Shown here in pieces: positions 45,649 to 57,200 of a stretch of 64,000 nt of DNA (positions are counted from its first letter, which is position 1; every line of letters starts with the position of its first letter). Position numbers and translations under genes: made by a program. Source of the DNA: Legionella lytica (GTDB lineage: Bacteria; Pseudomonadota; Gammaproteobacteria; Legionellales; Legionellaceae); assembly GCF_023921225.1 (NCBI RefSeq), contig NZ_CP071527.1:1950501-2014500 (forward strand). Direction: 5' to 3'. The notes below the pieces were generated by a model. That model saw only the letters and a list, made by a program, of their open reading frames with translations, did not search any database and was not told where the DNA came from.

Positions 45649-45725
45649 GTAGGTTGAGGCCATGGCCCAACAAGGGACATCTAACTACATCAGAGCACAA
45701 TGTTCTGCCATAGGCCCAACCTACA
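45649..45725. repeat. Repeat family B upstream of the small membrane protein
   Basis: TGTAGGTTGAGGCCATGGCC and CCATAGGCCCAACCTACA form inverted ends around a degenerate centre, filling the gap to the aldo/keto reductase. Confidence 0.75.
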
Positions 45726-45740
45726 CAAACGTTCCTTAAC

Positions 45741-46727
45741 CTATGCCTCCCGCTTAAATGCATCAGGATATTTATCCCCTTTAACGGCATTAACAGGAAC
45801 CAATCGCTCTAATAATTGCAAATCCTCTTCAGACAACACCACCTCAAGTGCTCCTAAATTATCCTCCAGGTAACTTAAACGTTTCGTTCCAGGAATGGGG
45901 ATCACCTTACCGGGCTGAGCCAAAACCCAAGCCAAAGCCAACTGACCTAAACTGCATTGTTTTGATTCAGCAATTTCGCTTAACTTCACAATAAGCGCTT
46001 GATTTGCACTAAAATTTTCACCTTGGAAACGAGGCAATAAATGACGGAAATCATCAACAGCTAATTGAGACATATTCGCAATTGCACCGGTCAAAAATCC
46101 TCGGCCTAAAGGACTATAAGCAACAAAACCAATTCCTAGCTCCTGACAAGTAGGTATAATTTCATGCTCCGGATTACGCTCCCATAACGAATATTCTGTT
46201 TGTACCGCAGCAATAGGATGAACTTGAGCAGCACGTCGAATAGTAGCAGGTTTTACCTCAGAAATACCGATATAACGCACCTTGCCTTCCTTTACTAACT
46301 CAGCCATCGCTGCAATTGTATCCTCTATGGGCGTTTGCTTATCTACCCTGTGTAAATAATATAAATCAATGCACTCAGTTGCCAAACGCTTTAAACTCGC
46401 CTCGCAAGCTTTTTTAATGTAAGCAGGCGATCCATTAATAATATAGTCGCGCGCGCCACCACCCGCTTGCTTAGTAAATCCCACTTTAGTCGCCAAAACA
46501 ATGCGGTCTCGTTTCCCTTTGATTGCCTTAGCAATAAGCTCTTCATTATGCCCCCAACCGTACATGTCCGCCGTATCCAAAAGCGTTACACCTAATTCCA
46601 GCGCACGGTGAATAACCTCCATGGAATGTATATCATTCGCAGGCCCATAAGATGTAGACATTCCCATACAACCAAGCCCTATTGGGCTAACCCAAGGTCC
46701 ATTTTTACCTATCTGTCTTTGTTCCAT
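45741..46727 (-). CDS. Aldo/keto reductase
   Basis: A 328-aa NADPH-dependent TIM-barrel reductase. The catalytic tetrad is Asp51, Tyr56, Lys81 and His126, in DTADMYG, ATKVG and [21 protein letters not shown] is the conserved cofactor-binding end. It reduces aldehydes or ketones in the cytosol; the substrate is not predictable. The ATG follows AGGA and lies 19 bp after the helicase stop, so it is probably in one transcript with that gene. Confidence 0.94.
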   Translation of the reverse strand: MEQRQIGKNGPWVSPIGLGCMGMSTSYGPANDIHSMEVIHRALELGVTLLDTADMYGWGHNEELIAKAIKGKRDRIVLATKVGFTKQAGGGARDYIINGSPAYIKKACEASLKRLATECIDLYYLHRVDKQTPIEDTIAAMAELVKEGKVRYIGISEVKPATIRRAAQVHPIAAVQTEYSLWERNPEHEIIPTCQELGIGFVAYSPLGRGFLTGAIANMSQLAVDDFRHLLPRFQGENFSANQALIVKLSEIAESKQCSLGQLALAWVLAQPGKVIPIPGTKRLSYLEDNLGALEVVLSEEDLQLLERLVPVNAVKGDKYPDAFKREA

Positions 46728-46746
46728 AACGAAAGAGTCCTAATTT

Positions 46747-49700
46747 TTAAAAAACAACCATCTCACCGGAAATTGCGGAAACACGAGGTCCAGGCAAAAT
46801 AAATCCAGAAACATTCAATGGATCAACTGCAGCAACAGAAACCGGTCCATGTTCAGTCTCTTTATTTTTAAAGGCGCGCAACGACTCAACCGCATAAGGC
46901 AAGGCAAACTGCTCACCTAAAAAGCCCTTCACAAAACACCCCCCTCTTATTTCCCCTCGCTCCTCAAGTGTTCTTAATACCGCATGCAACTCACGCCAGC
47001 TGGGAATATTTTTTTCACGAAGCAAGAGATCACGAAACACCACGCCATAGCGTTTAAGTAAAATCCAACACACTGCCTCTACCTGCTCTCGCGTAAATGA
47101 ACCTACACGCTTCTTCAACAAAAACCAACGCCCTGAGCTGTACAAATGAGGATTTACCCTACGTCTTTTTTTAATTAAACGTCGCTTAGGATCAATTAAA
47201 GAACGCAAATTATCAAAAAGATCTGCTGTTGCAAGCCCTGCAGCGACTAACTCCCATAAACCCATTTCCACCTCAGACTTCAGATGGTGCACTTCATCGG
47301 TGATATCCATAAAAAAGGAAGCACCATTTCGCAGCAAATAAAAATAAATATCCTTAGCAATATGACTTAAGCCCCCTAAAGCTTCCTCGCTTAGACCTTC
47401 CTTAACATCAACCATCCACGAAGAATCCTTGCGTAGAAAAAAAGTCATCGGGGCAATACTTGTCGGTACCACACGCTTGGGGTCTTCGTCTATGGAATTT
47501 AAAGTAGTGGATAAACGCCCCCAACCAACAATCCCCATCATGCATAATTTATCCAACAAAGATGAGTCATAATTCTTCACACGCTTTGAAAAAATAAGCG
47601 GTTCCCAAGCTTTAGCTGGGATTTCAAAACCTTGCAGCTGCTCAATAATAGCCAGTAACCCTTGCTCGCCATTTAGTTGAGAGCCAGGAGCAATATGCTG
47701 CCAAGTCAATAACCAGCGAACAAACTGTTCCGGACGTACAGGCTCAATTTCCTGGCGCAATTTAGCTAAGGTTAAACGATGAATACGGGCTAATAGACGG
47801 CGTTCACACCATTCTTGCTGCAATGATTCATCTGTAAATGTGCCACGTAAAATAAGCCCTGAAGCTTCAAGACGAACTAAAACTTGCTGAATGGTTGCTT
47901 CCGCTAAAACTAAAGATTGGCTTAACAATAACGCGGTTGTAGGACCTAAATGATAGATCCAACCTTGGACTAAATGAAAAATACCTTCATCAGGTTCTAA
48001 TGGTTTATTTTCTATATCCTGTAATGAATGTTGAATTAATGCATCAGGATAAATTCTGGAAAAAGTTTTTGCTCTATCTACTGCGAACCAAAATACCCGC
48101 TCATCAACAAAAGCCGTACTGGCTCGACCTGAAGCAATTAATTCATCCATAAACTTTTGCCATAAATTTGTAGCCTGTAAATAGGATTCATAATTTGCAG
48201 GAAAAGCAATTACCGTTTGTAACAAGTCCTGTAATTCATCCGCATTACGAAGATCAGGCCAAGCCTGTTGTCGCACCTCATGAATCACTTCTGGATCAAG
48301 TTTCCCTAACTTATTCGCCAAGTGCGCTGGTAAAGTCTGCCTCATTTCCACAGCCCATGCACGTCGCTCTTCTAAAGGGGCATCATCTAAAAAGGCATAG
48401 GGGTTTGCGTTTAAGATTTCGTGGGCAAAAACCGAGGGCGTTGTAGTATCAATAGCAACACATTCAATTTCTTTATTTTTTATTTTCGTTAACACATCTA
48501 AAAGCCCATCAACATTTAAGGCTTCGGTTAACGAATCCTTCATTGCCTCATTAACTAAGGGATGATCAGGTAATTCAATGTCTTCAATATCCACATTATC
48601 CTGACAGGCCACCGCATCAGGAAAAACAGCAGCCAATAAATCTTCGGCCCGCATTCGTAAAAGATAGGGAGGAACTTTACGTCCATTACTAAAACGTACT
48701 AAAGCTAGGGCTCTACCTGCATCCCAACGCCAGCGTGTGGGAAACAAGGGGGATTGTAATACGGCTTTTTCTACTATATCTCTGGCTGTTTGAGTACTTA
48801 GAAATGCAAATACATCCGCAAGAGGAAAGCTGTGTTGCTCCGTCAAGGAAATATTAATACCATTATCTGTAGCGGCTGCTTGTAATTCCACGTTAAAAGA
48901 ACGGCAAAAGCATTTTCGTAACGCCAATCCCCAGGCTTTATTTATACGGGCGCCAAAAGGAGCATGAATCACCAGTTGCATACCTCCTGACTCATCAAAA
49001 AAACGCTCTGCAATGATGCGTTTTTGCGTTGGAACGTTGCCTAATAAGGCACGGCCTTGGAGAATATAATGAATAAGTTGTTGCGCCCCCAACTCATCAA
49101 CATGGCACGAGTTAATAAGCCATTGTTGCACCTCCGAGAATGAATCCTCTGAGGTAGTTAATTGGGTGCTCAGCCATTCTCGCAAATTAGAAACGCGTAA
49201 TGACAGCTCCGCAGTACGCTCAGGTGCCTCTCCTCGCCAAAATGGAACGTTCGGTGAAGCGCCATGTGCATCTTCAACAAGAACCAGACCTTTAGTGCTT
49301 TCAATACGGTTAATTTTCCAGGAGGTGCTACCAAGTAAAATAATATCGCCGCGATGGCTTTCTACTGCAAAATCCTCATCAAGAGTACCAACCACGCCCC
49401 CAGATTCTTCTGCTTTTACGGTGTATAAACCATTATCTGGAATGGAACCACCACTGGTTATAGCAATCAAGCGGCTACCACGGCGTGCTTTCAAAAGATG
49501 ATTTACTCGATCATGAAACAGATACGCACCATAACGTCCACGCATTCCAGATATTCCCTCACTGAGCATATGAATCACTGCATCAAATTGCTCACGTGAT
49601 AACTCTTTATAATGAAAGGCCTTACGAGTTAAAGCGAATAACTCATCAACCTGCCAATCTCCAGTGGCGCAGGTCGCCACTATTTGCTGCGCTAAAATAT

Positions 49701-50955
49701 CAATGGGTTGCTGGGGTATGACTAATTGATCCAGATCCCCTTCCAAAATAGCATTCACAATCGCAGCACATTCTAACAATTCATCACGTGTGGTTGCAAA
49801 AAGACGCCCTTTTGAAATCGCCCCACGCCAATGGCCTGCACGACCCACCCGTTGTAACATGACGGCAATAGAACGAGGTGAACCTAATTGGCATACTAAA
49901 TCCACAGAACCAATATCAATTCCTAATTCTAGGGAGGCCGTTGCTACTAAGGCTTTCAGTTCTCCATTTTTTAATCGAGTTTCTGCAGCTAAACGTAGTT
50001 TTTTCGATAGACTCCCATGATGCGCAACAACCAAATCCGTTCCAAGGCGCTCTGCTAAATGATGCGCAGCACGCTCAGCCACTCTACGTGTATTGGCAAA
50101 AATCAGCGTCGAACGATTCTGCTGCGCCAATTCAGCAATACGATCGTAAATTTCATCCCAAATTTGATTGGAAGCAACCGCACCGAGCTCGCTGCGCGGA
50201 ATCTCGACATTCAGTTCTAAATGCTTTGCATGCCCGATATTGATAATTGCTGGTTGAGGACGATCGTTGCCCACTAAAAAATTAGCAACTAAATCCAGTG
50301 GCTTTTGGGTTGCAGAAAGGCCTATACGTAATGGTGTATGTGCGGTTAAGGCCTCTAATCGTTCTAGTGATAAGGCCAAATGCGCGCCACGTTTGTCATC
50401 TGCCAAAGCATGGATTTCATCAACAATAACCGTTTTAACGTTGCGTAAAATTTCACGGCTTTTATCTGCAGTTAGTAAAATATAAAATGACTCAGGGGTG
50501 GTAACTAAAACATGAGGAGGATGTTTGAGCATCCCTTGACGTTCTTTGGGAGAGGTGTCTCCAGTACGTACAAGCACAGTGATTTCAGCCATGGCTAAGC
50601 CTTGCCTTTTTGCCAGTGCCATAATTTCTTGCAAAGGCCCCATTAGGTTTTTTTGTACGTCATTTCCTAAAGCTTTTAATGGGGAAATATAAAGTACTTC
50701 TGTTTCGTGACACAACTGGCCCGTCAGTGCTTGACGCACCAAGTGATCAATACAGGCTAAAAAAGCGGCAAAAGTCTTCCCAGAGCCTGTTGGAGCCGAA
50801 ATTAGGGTATTACACCCAGAACGAATAAATGGCCACCCTTGTTTTTGTGGTTCGGTTGCTGAGCCAAATTTTTCTAAAAACCACTCTTGTACTATTGGAT
50901 GGGCCCATGCAAGACTGTTATTAATATTCACAGAAATCCACCCTGAATGAGTCAT
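46747..50955 (-). CDS. lhr: Lhr-type large superfamily 2 helicase
   Basis: A 1402-aa ATP-dependent helicase. Walker A is APTGSGKT (residues 54-61), motif II is VDEIH, motif III is LSATQKP, and motif VI is QRVGRAGHWRG. Winged-helix and Lhr-specific domains follow to about residue 880. The C-terminal 500 residues correspond to the extended domain of bacterial Lhr proteins, giving the usual total of 1400-1500. Lhr unwinds 3'-tailed DNA or RNA-DNA and is linked to DNA repair. It seems full length. The aldo/keto reductase follows on the same strand. Confidence 0.92.
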   Translation of the reverse strand: MTHSGWISVNINNSLAWAHPIVQEWFLEKFGSATEPQKQGWPFIRSGCNTLISAPTGSGKTFAAFLACIDHLVRQALTGQLCHETEVLYISPLKALGNDVQKNLMGPLQEIMALAKRQGLAMAEITVLVRTGDTSPKERQGMLKHPPHVLVTTPESFYILLTADKSREILRNVKTVIVDEIHALADDKRGAHLALSLERLEALTAHTPLRIGLSATQKPLDLVANFLVGNDRPQPAIINIGHAKHLELNVEIPRSELGAVASNQIWDEIYDRIAELAQQNRSTLIFANTRRVAERAAHHLAERLGTDLVVAHHGSLSKKLRLAAETRLKNGELKALVATASLELGIDIGSVDLVCQLGSPRSIAVMLQRVGRAGHWRGAISKGRLFATTRDELLECAAIVNAILEGDLDQLVIPQQPIDILAQQIVATCATGDWQVDELFALTRKAFHYKELSREQFDAVIHMLSEGISGMRGRYGAYLFHDRVNHLLKARRGSRLIAITSGGSIPDNGLYTVKAEESGGVVGTLDEDFAVESHRGDIILLGSTSWKINRIESTKGLVLVEDAHGASPNVPFWRGEAPERTAELSLRVSNLREWLSTQLTTSEDSFSEVQQWLINSCHVDELGAQQLIHYILQGRALLGNVPTQKRIIAERFFDESGGMQLVIHAPFGARINKAWGLALRKCFCRSFNVELQAAATDNGINISLTEQHSFPLADVFAFLSTQTARDIVEKAVLQSPLFPTRWRWDAGRALALVRFSNGRKVPPYLLRMRAEDLLAAVFPDAVACQDNVDIEDIELPDHPLVNEAMKDSLTEALNVDGLLDVLTKIKNKEIECVAIDTTTPSVFAHEILNANPYAFLDDAPLEERRAWAVEMRQTLPAHLANKLGKLDPEVIHEVRQQAWPDLRNADELQDLLQTVIAFPANYESYLQATNLWQKFMDELIASGRASTAFVDERVFWFAVDRAKTFSRIYPDALIQHSLQDIENKPLEPDEGIFHLVQGWIYHLGPTTALLLSQSLVLAEATIQQVLVRLEASGLILRGTFTDESLQQEWCERRLLARIHRLTLAKLRQEIEPVRPEQFVRWLLTWQHIAPGSQLNGEQGLLAIIEQLQGFEIPAKAWEPLIFSKRVKNYDSSLLDKLCMMGIVGWGRLSTTLNSIDEDPKRVVPTSIAPMTFFLRKDSSWMVDVKEGLSEEALGGLSHIAKDIYFYLLRNGASFFMDITDEVHHLKSEVEMGLWELVAAGLATADLFDNLRSLIDPKRRLIKKRRRVNPHLYSSGRWFLLKKRVGSFTREQVEAVCWILLKRYGVVFRDLLLREKNIPSWRELHAVLRTLEERGEIRGGCFVKGFLGEQFALPYAVESLRAFKNKETEHGPVSVAAVDPLNVSGFILPGPRVSAISGEMVVF

Positions 50956-51100
50956 CAGAAAAATAGAATTATCCAGTTAAGTATATCATACGTGGGGCGC
51001 TAGCTTTAAGGAGTTCCTGACACTCACAGCCTCCCAGTTGCAAGCAACCAGGCCATTTCCAGTACCAGAAATATCGGGCCATGGACCCGTCTACATCGCT

Positions 51101-51184
51101 GTAGGTTGGCGCTGAGTGAAACGAAACCCAACAACGGAATTTTAATTCCACATCCATGTTGGGCTTCGTTTCACTCAGCGTAAG
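51101..51184. repeat. Long inverted repeat upstream of lhr
   Basis: Two 24-bp arms (51110-51133 and 51157-51180), beginning CGCTGAGTGAAACGAAACCC on the left, are inverted copies with one mismatch and a 23-bp spacer. The left flank GTAGGTTGG links it to family B. The rest of the gap (50956-51100) holds GC-rich fragments of the same kind and no gene. Confidence 0.8.
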
Positions 51185-51190
51185 TAACAA

Positions 51191-51319
51191 TTACTTTCTT
51201 TTATCTGATTTTGACTTGTCAGAATGCTTTTTCATTTTATCCTGATTATGAGAAGCATGTTGTTGATCATGGCGGCGTGCATCTTGTGATTCATTCTTAA
51301 ATTTATTGTCTTTGGACAT
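51191..51319 (-). CDS. Small lysine-rich hydrophilic protein
   Basis: A 42-aa frame from ATG 51319 behind GGAGAAAAGGAA. It begins MSKDNKFKNESQDARRHDQQ and ends in a Lys/Ser-rich tail (KHSDKSKSDKRK). It has no hydrophobic stretch and resembles the 49-aa protein at 4173 only in general composition. The strong ribosome site suggests translation. Function unknown. The following 165 bp up to 51485 hold nothing I can identify. Confidence 0.6.
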   Translation of the reverse strand: MSKDNKFKNESQDARRHDQQHASHNQDKMKKHSDKSKSDKRK

Positions 51320-51484
51320 TTCCTTTTCTCCATAAGATTAAAATAAAATTAAAATTGCCTACTACAGAAATAAATTTAGATTGAGTTGTTGAAAAAAGCA
51401 AATTGAAATGTGCGCTTGTTAGGATTAAGAATAAAAGACCAAATTACTGTGGCATGGCCTCAGTAACTCGGTCAATACGGTATA

Positions 51485-52474
51485 TTAAATTTCAATCACA
51501 ATCTTGCCTATAGCTTTACCAGATTCCATTAACTTATGCGCCTCACCTACATTCTCTAGAGAAAATTGATGTAAGTCGATAAGTGGTTTTAAAGCGCCGT
51601 TATCAACCAAGGTGGCAATCGCCTTTAAAATAGTACCGTGACGTTCACGCTGCACATTATTTAATAAAGGCAGTAACATAAACACCGCATGAAAACTAGC
51701 GGAGCGCGAATGTAAGGGGGTTAAATCATGAGGCATTTTTGCTTGAATGCTAATCACATGGCCATACATGGCTACCGCAGCAATTGATTTATCTATATTA
51801 TCGCCACCAACGGTGTCTAAAACCACATCAAAACCCTTACCTGACGTCAAGCGAGCCACATAATCCTCGACAGATTCTTTAGTATAATCAATTGCTTCTT
51901 TAGCACCTAAAGCTTTGGCGATTTCTGATTTTGTAGGAGATGAAACAGTTGCATAAACTTCCGCCCCTGCCCATTTTGCCAACTGGATTGCAATATGACC
52001 TACGCCCCCTGTAGCTGCATGAATTAATACCTTTTGTCCAAAAGTAACGTGGACTTTTTCAAATAAAGCTTCCCAAGCAGTAATGGATACTAAAGGCAAT
52101 GCTGCTGCTTGCAACATATCTAAGGATTTAGGCTTTTTAGCGATTAAACGTGCATCAGCAAGCATAAATTCGGCTAACGCACCAGATTCTGGTTTAAAGC
52201 CTCCTGCACAGCCATAAACCTCATCCCCGACAGCAAATTCAGTAACACCTTCACCAACCTCTTCAACCACTCCCGCCATGTCACCATGTAAAATGGCAGG
52301 AAATGCAGGGGCAATATGTCCATATGCTCCTGAGCGCACCTTACAATCAACAGGATTCACACTAGTTGCTTTAACGCGAACTAGTACATAACCTGTCTTA
52401 ACTTTAGGAATAGCAACTTCCTCTGTTTTAAAAACGGAATAATCACCAAAAGATGATATAGTTTGTGCTTTCAT
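51485..52474 (-). CDS. MDR-family quinone oxidoreductase
   Basis: A 329-aa NADPH-dependent reductase of the zinc-free medium-chain dehydrogenase group. The N-terminal GroES-like domain has NPVDCKVRSGAYG and ILHGDMAGVVEEVGEGV. The nucleotide fold has VLIHAATGGVGHIAIQLAKW with the AxxGxxG pattern. The zinc ligands of true alcohol dehydrogenases are absent. Quinone or alkenal reduction is the family activity. tdk lies 22 bp upstream on the same strand. Confidence 0.92.
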   Translation of the reverse strand: MKAQTISSFGDYSVFKTEEVAIPKVKTGYVLVRVKATSVNPVDCKVRSGAYGHIAPAFPAILHGDMAGVVEEVGEGVTEFAVGDEVYGCAGGFKPESGALAEFMLADARLIAKKPKSLDMLQAAALPLVSITAWEALFEKVHVTFGQKVLIHAATGGVGHIAIQLAKWAGAEVYATVSSPTKSEIAKALGAKEAIDYTKESVEDYVARLTSGKGFDVVLDTVGGDNIDKSIAAVAMYGHVISIQAKMPHDLTPLHSRSASFHAVFMLLPLLNNVQRERHGTILKAIATLVDNGALKPLIDLHQFSLENVGEAHKLMESGKAIGKIVIEI

Positions 52475-52496
52475 AGCGCTCCTAAAAAATAGTAAC

Positions 52497-53102
52497 TTAA
52501 GCTGTTAATTCTTCGTGAATTTTTAAATGTGCATGAGGTTGTCGTTTTTTAAAGTGTTTACGGCAAGTAGATGAATATAAGTTATTCCCACCAATTAACA
52601 CTTGATCGCCCTCAGTAATCGCTTCGCCCTGCTCATTGAGTCGTAAAATCATAGTAGCTTTACGCCCACAATGGCAAATTGTTTTAATTTCACTAAGTTC
52701 ATCAGCCCATGCAAGTAAATATTGACTGCCTTCAAATAACTCACCACGAAAATCAGTACGCAAACCATAGGCCAAAACTGGAATACCTAATTTATCGGTA
52801 ATTTCTGTTAATTGATAAACTTGATCTCGAGTTAAAAATTGCGCTTCATCAATCAAAATACACGCATATTTTTGCTCTAAGCTGATTACTTTTTTATATA
52901 AATCATCCTGGGTATTAAAGACAAGCGCTTCTTCAGATAAACCAATACGCGAATGAACAGTGCCTGATTGATAACGATCATCAATTGCTGGGGTAAATAA
53001 TAAAGTTTGCATTCCACGTTCGTTATAATTATAACTTGATTGTAAGAGCACAGTGCTTTTCCCAGCGTTCATTGCTGCGAAATAAAAGTAGAGTTTTGCC
53101 AT
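52497..53102 (-). CDS. tdk: Thymidine kinase
   Basis: A 201-aa type II thymidine kinase that phosphorylates thymidine to TMP in salvage. The P-loop is MNAGKST (11-17), the catalytic base is Glu86 in LIDEAQFL, and the structural zinc ligands are Cys143, Cys145, Cys180 and His183. Length is normal. It is divergent from the TIGR01777 gene across about 80 bp and probably heads the transcript that continues into the quinone reductase. Confidence 0.96.
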   Translation of the reverse strand: MAKLYFYFAAMNAGKSTVLLQSSYNYNERGMQTLLFTPAIDDRYQSGTVHSRIGLSEEALVFNTQDDLYKKVISLEQKYACILIDEAQFLTRDQVYQLTEITDKLGIPVLAYGLRTDFRGELFEGSQYLLAWADELSEIKTICHCGRKATMILRLNEQGEAITEGDQVLIGGNNLYSSTCRKHFKKRQPHAHLKIHEELTA

Positions 53103-53184
53103 CTTTGTTTTTGTTTTTTTAACCAGGGAATTATTATATCATTACCTCTCATGCGCACGACATGATTTTAAAGGAATTCAATTT

Positions 53185-54126
53185 ATGAAAATCATTATTG
53201 GTGGTGGAACAGGATTAGTTGGACGCTCTTTAATTGCCGAATTATTGTTAGCCCAGCATGATTTATGGGTTGTTGGCCGCAATAAGGATAAAATTAAAAA
53301 AATATTTAATAATCAGGTTCATGCAATCACTTGGGATGAATTACCGCACTTAAACCCTGATGAATTTGATGTGTTAGTTAATCTCGCAGGTGAAAATATT
53401 GCCGACCATCGTTGGTCCTCTAAAATCAAAAATAAATTATTATCCAGCCGCATTGAACCAACCAAACAATTTGTTCTATGGGCTAAAAATGCTGCAAAAA
53501 AACCTCATTTATATAATGCCAGCGCTATCGGTATTTATGGTTTACAAAAAGAGTTAGCCAATTCTCATGAGGCCTATACCGAAGAAGCCAATTTTAACTC
53601 TTCAGAAAGCAGTTTTTCCCATCATTTGGTCAACCAATGGGAGCAAACAGCCCTTCAAGGAATACAGTATGGCATACCCGTAACCATCATGCGTTTTGGT
53701 GTCGTGCTCAAGCAAGGTGAAGGAATGTTAAAAAAACTTGAATTGCCTGCTCGATTTGGAATGGGGGCAGTAATCGGCGCCGGAAAACAACCTCTAGCCT
53801 GGATTGATCATAGCGATTTAGTTAATGCTATTTTATTTCTTATCGACCGTCCTGAAATTACTGGACCAGTAAACTTGGTAGCACCAGAACTTGTATCTCA
53901 AAAAACTTTTAATAAGACCCTTACTGAAGTATTAAACAAACCAACATTCCTCCATATACCTGCGTGGCTGATTCAAATGCTTTTAGGTCAAATGGGAGCC
54001 GAGTTACTTTTATCGGGACAATCCGTAACCCCTGCTCGCCTAACAAAGTACCAATTTGATTTTAAATATCCTACTTTACTGCATGCTTTAACAAAAGAAT
54101 TTAAAAAACCACAAAGAGAAAATTAA
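53185..54126 (+). CDS. TIGR01777 epimerase-like protein (YfcH type)
   Basis: A 313-aa extended short-chain dehydrogenase relative. The nucleotide loop is GGGTGLVGRSL near the start, followed by VLVNLAGENIADHRWS, YNASAIGIYG and IMRFGVVLKQGEGML, all family signatures. The C-terminal DUF1731-type end (PARLTKYQFDFKYPTLLHAL) is present. The normal Tyr-Lys active pair is altered in this family and its function is unresolved. AAAGGAA precedes the ATG. Confidence 0.93.
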   Translation: MKIIIGGGTGLVGRSLIAELLLAQHDLWVVGRNKDKIKKIFNNQVHAITWDELPHLNPDEFDVLVNLAGENIADHRWSSKIKNKLLSSRIEPTKQFVLWAKNAAKKPHLYNASAIGIYGLQKELANSHEAYTEEANFNSSESSFSHHLVNQWEQTALQGIQYGIPVTIMRFGVVLKQGEGMLKKLELPARFGMGAVIGAGKQPLAWIDHSDLVNAILFLIDRPEITGPVNLVAPELVSQKTFNKTLTEVLNKPTFLHIPAWLIQMLLGQMGAELLLSGQSVTPARLTKYQFDFKYPTLLHALTKEFKKPQREN

Positions 54127-54225
54127 TCACACTTAGTCACCACCACGAGATCAGATTGAATGATTTTAAACCTTTGGATACTATAGCCCATCCTATTGTT
54201 TTTTATTCAATGTGAAGAATCGACT

Positions 54226-57200
54226 ATGACCAAACGTAATCGCGACTATAATGGCTATGATGATGAATCGGATACACTACGTTCAGGAGAATCTTATTCC
54301 AAAGCAAACAGATCAGGATATAGTTATGAGCACCATTCCAGACGCCATCAAGTGGTAGCTGAAGTGGGACTTATAGAAGACAACCCTTTTTATCGATTGC
54401 AAAGACATCTATATATTCTGACTGAACAGAAAAAAAAATTTAATTCCATTAATTCGCCTGATGCTCAATTCCGCAAAGAAGTAAAAGAACTTTTTAATTC
54501 GTTTGAGTATGCAGTCCTATCTTTTGAAGACTGGATAAAGAAAAGAGAACATATTGATGGCGGCAAACATATTATCAATAAAACTATTTCTTTTATTTTT
54601 CTTAATTTAGGCCAACTTTTAGAATTTACAGATGTATCGCTATCCGCCAATAAGTTAGCATTAATTATTCGTGAATTAGAACAGCCAACATTGCAGACAC
54701 CTACGTTAATATCACGAGCATTTTATGGGCTTGGAACCATAGCTGACGCCAATAGGCTCAATGGAAAAATCCCAACAGCACTAATTGAAAATCTTTTAAA
54801 TCAACTGTTACAATTCCCAAGACTTACTGACCAAGAACTCTCTTCTTGCATTACAGGCCTGGGATCATTAGCCTCTGGTTTAGATACACCAATTAAAACA
54901 GAATTAATACACCAACTATTAATGCGAGTTAACTCGAATACCTCAGAAAACCGTGAGTCGATAATTCGTATCACTACATTATTAAGCCGTATGTCTCGGG
55001 AAGATAAGTTAACAACACCTATTGATAGTGCCTTAATACAGTCTCTTATTGAGAAATTCTATAATGTTCCTGATTTGACCGAAACAAACCATCATAAGAT
55101 GCTCACAGGCTTGGAATGGTTTATTTATTCAAAAAAATTTCATGGTGACTTTGATGCCCATATTATCCCCAAACTATTAGAGTATGGATTGTCCAGAGAC
55201 AGAAGCCTATACCTAAACTTAGGTTTTTCTATCCTCCAACAATTGACTCAAGGTAATCATTTACGAGGGGCCATTGATTTTTCTTTAATAATCAATAAAT
55301 TTAATAAACGAACACCCGATATAGGATACATCTCCGAACTAATTTATATCACCGGCATATTAGCGCAAAAAGGCCACTTAAAAGCACTCTCCCCCCAAGT
55401 TGTACAGGAACTTATTGATACACTTTCTAAAGTAACGTGTCATGATGAGAGGCATGTAGGCGATATTTTCACCGGTCTTGGCTTGTTGATACAAACTCAA
55501 CATGTGAATATAAATCAAATAAACCAATTAAATGGCTGCTTGGCCCCACTCCTGAACGAACTACCTCTACAGAAAAGAAGCCCTGTTAATGCTGAAAAAA
55601 TTCTATTTGGACTTGTAGAGCTTAGAACAAAAATGCGCTGCAATGATGAACAATTACATCAGATAATACATTCTGCTTTAGCATCAAAAAATCCCATGGC
55701 TCCCCGTGAGCTTATCAGGTATATTGATTGGTTTACAAAACTCAGCCAGGTATACCCTATTGCTCCACTTAACCACAGTTTTGAAAATCTTTTGTCTTCA
55801 ATTCACTTCCAAGTTAACACGTTAAATACCGAGGAACGCGAGCGCTTTGACAGAATGTTATTAGCCCTTCCTAACCGCACTTGGGCTAAATCATTAAGCA
55901 TAAAATTGGGCATGCCCACTGTTCAAACAAGACCTGCCCCCCTACACCGAGATGAAGATGTACCAATGCAAGAATCCAATACATCTCAACAAAAAACATC
56001 ACAAGTAAGGAGCAGTCCACCAACAAGAACAATACTCCCCGTTCGAGGTGCTCCTGTTAGAATGCCCATCCAAAGAACGGAAACAACAACAGAGCAAAGA
56101 CAGTCATCAGTACTCTCTGCACCAATACAGCATACTCAAAGAACAAGAACAGAATCAAGAAGTCTTCAATTAAGACCCTCACAGAGTAATAGCTCCGATC
56201 GTCCCGAAAGTTGGAACACTGCGTATAGGAGCAACGCCTTATTTAAGGCCATTGCAGATAGAAACATGCACCAACTTTCGGTATTATTAGGCGTTAATTT
56301 TCCTATTAGAACGCATGTCAATTCTGGGCAATCAACCTCTTCGAGTACAGGTAATAATCATCGGGGAAATCACTCTCAAGTCGAACGCGACGACCACCAC
56401 GTTGCTAATGCGGCAGTTACTCAACTGTTGGAAAAAACACAACCCAATGCATTACGCATCTTAATAACCCAAGCTAATGCGGCTTATTTTGAATTGTTAT
56501 TGCGGGCATGTTCTAACCATACGCGATATCAATTAGCGCAAAAAAACGCGTTACGCCCCATTATGCTTTATTTACCAATTCAAGAGCTTGAGCGTTATAT
56601 ACCTAATTTACTTGGTTTAGAATTCTATAGAGACAGCACTGCCCTAGTAAAACTTGTAAATGCTCTAAAGACTCGAGCAACGGAACATCCCGAAGAATTA
56701 GAGCGAATAAAGCAATTACAAATCCAACTGCTCGACCGAGCAATTGAATTTCATACTCGTCTCCATCATCCTAATGTCCTCAGTATTCTTAGGACAGAAA
56801 AAGCCCTGACTTTAAGAATGACAGCGAATACGAACCAATCATCTCTGACCCAAATACCTCAACGCATGTTTGCACCACAGCCTCAGCGTGTAGTACAGCC
56901 TCAGCGTCTAGTTATTAATAGACGATATCATTATGAAACCGAGGATATGAATCGTATTCTGCTCTTACGTCTTAGAAATCTAAATCTGAGCGAAGAAAAT
57001 ACCCCTAGCTTAAGCGTATTAAGTGCTGCGAATATGAGTGATGGAACTCAAGGAAATCGAGTATTGGATATTTTAAACCAATATTTTGCTGGTAATGAGG
57101 GGCAATTAGTAATAAATAGCCAAATAGAGCATAATCTTATTATTCCTATTGTACATAATAATCATTGGGTAGGTATTCGTATCCACTTGAAGCCTGGTGA

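Noticed and set aside
49166..50243. Several plus-strand frames of 70-121 aa inside lhr
   Set aside because: They are antisense shadows of a full-length helicase gene, with no supporting start signals.
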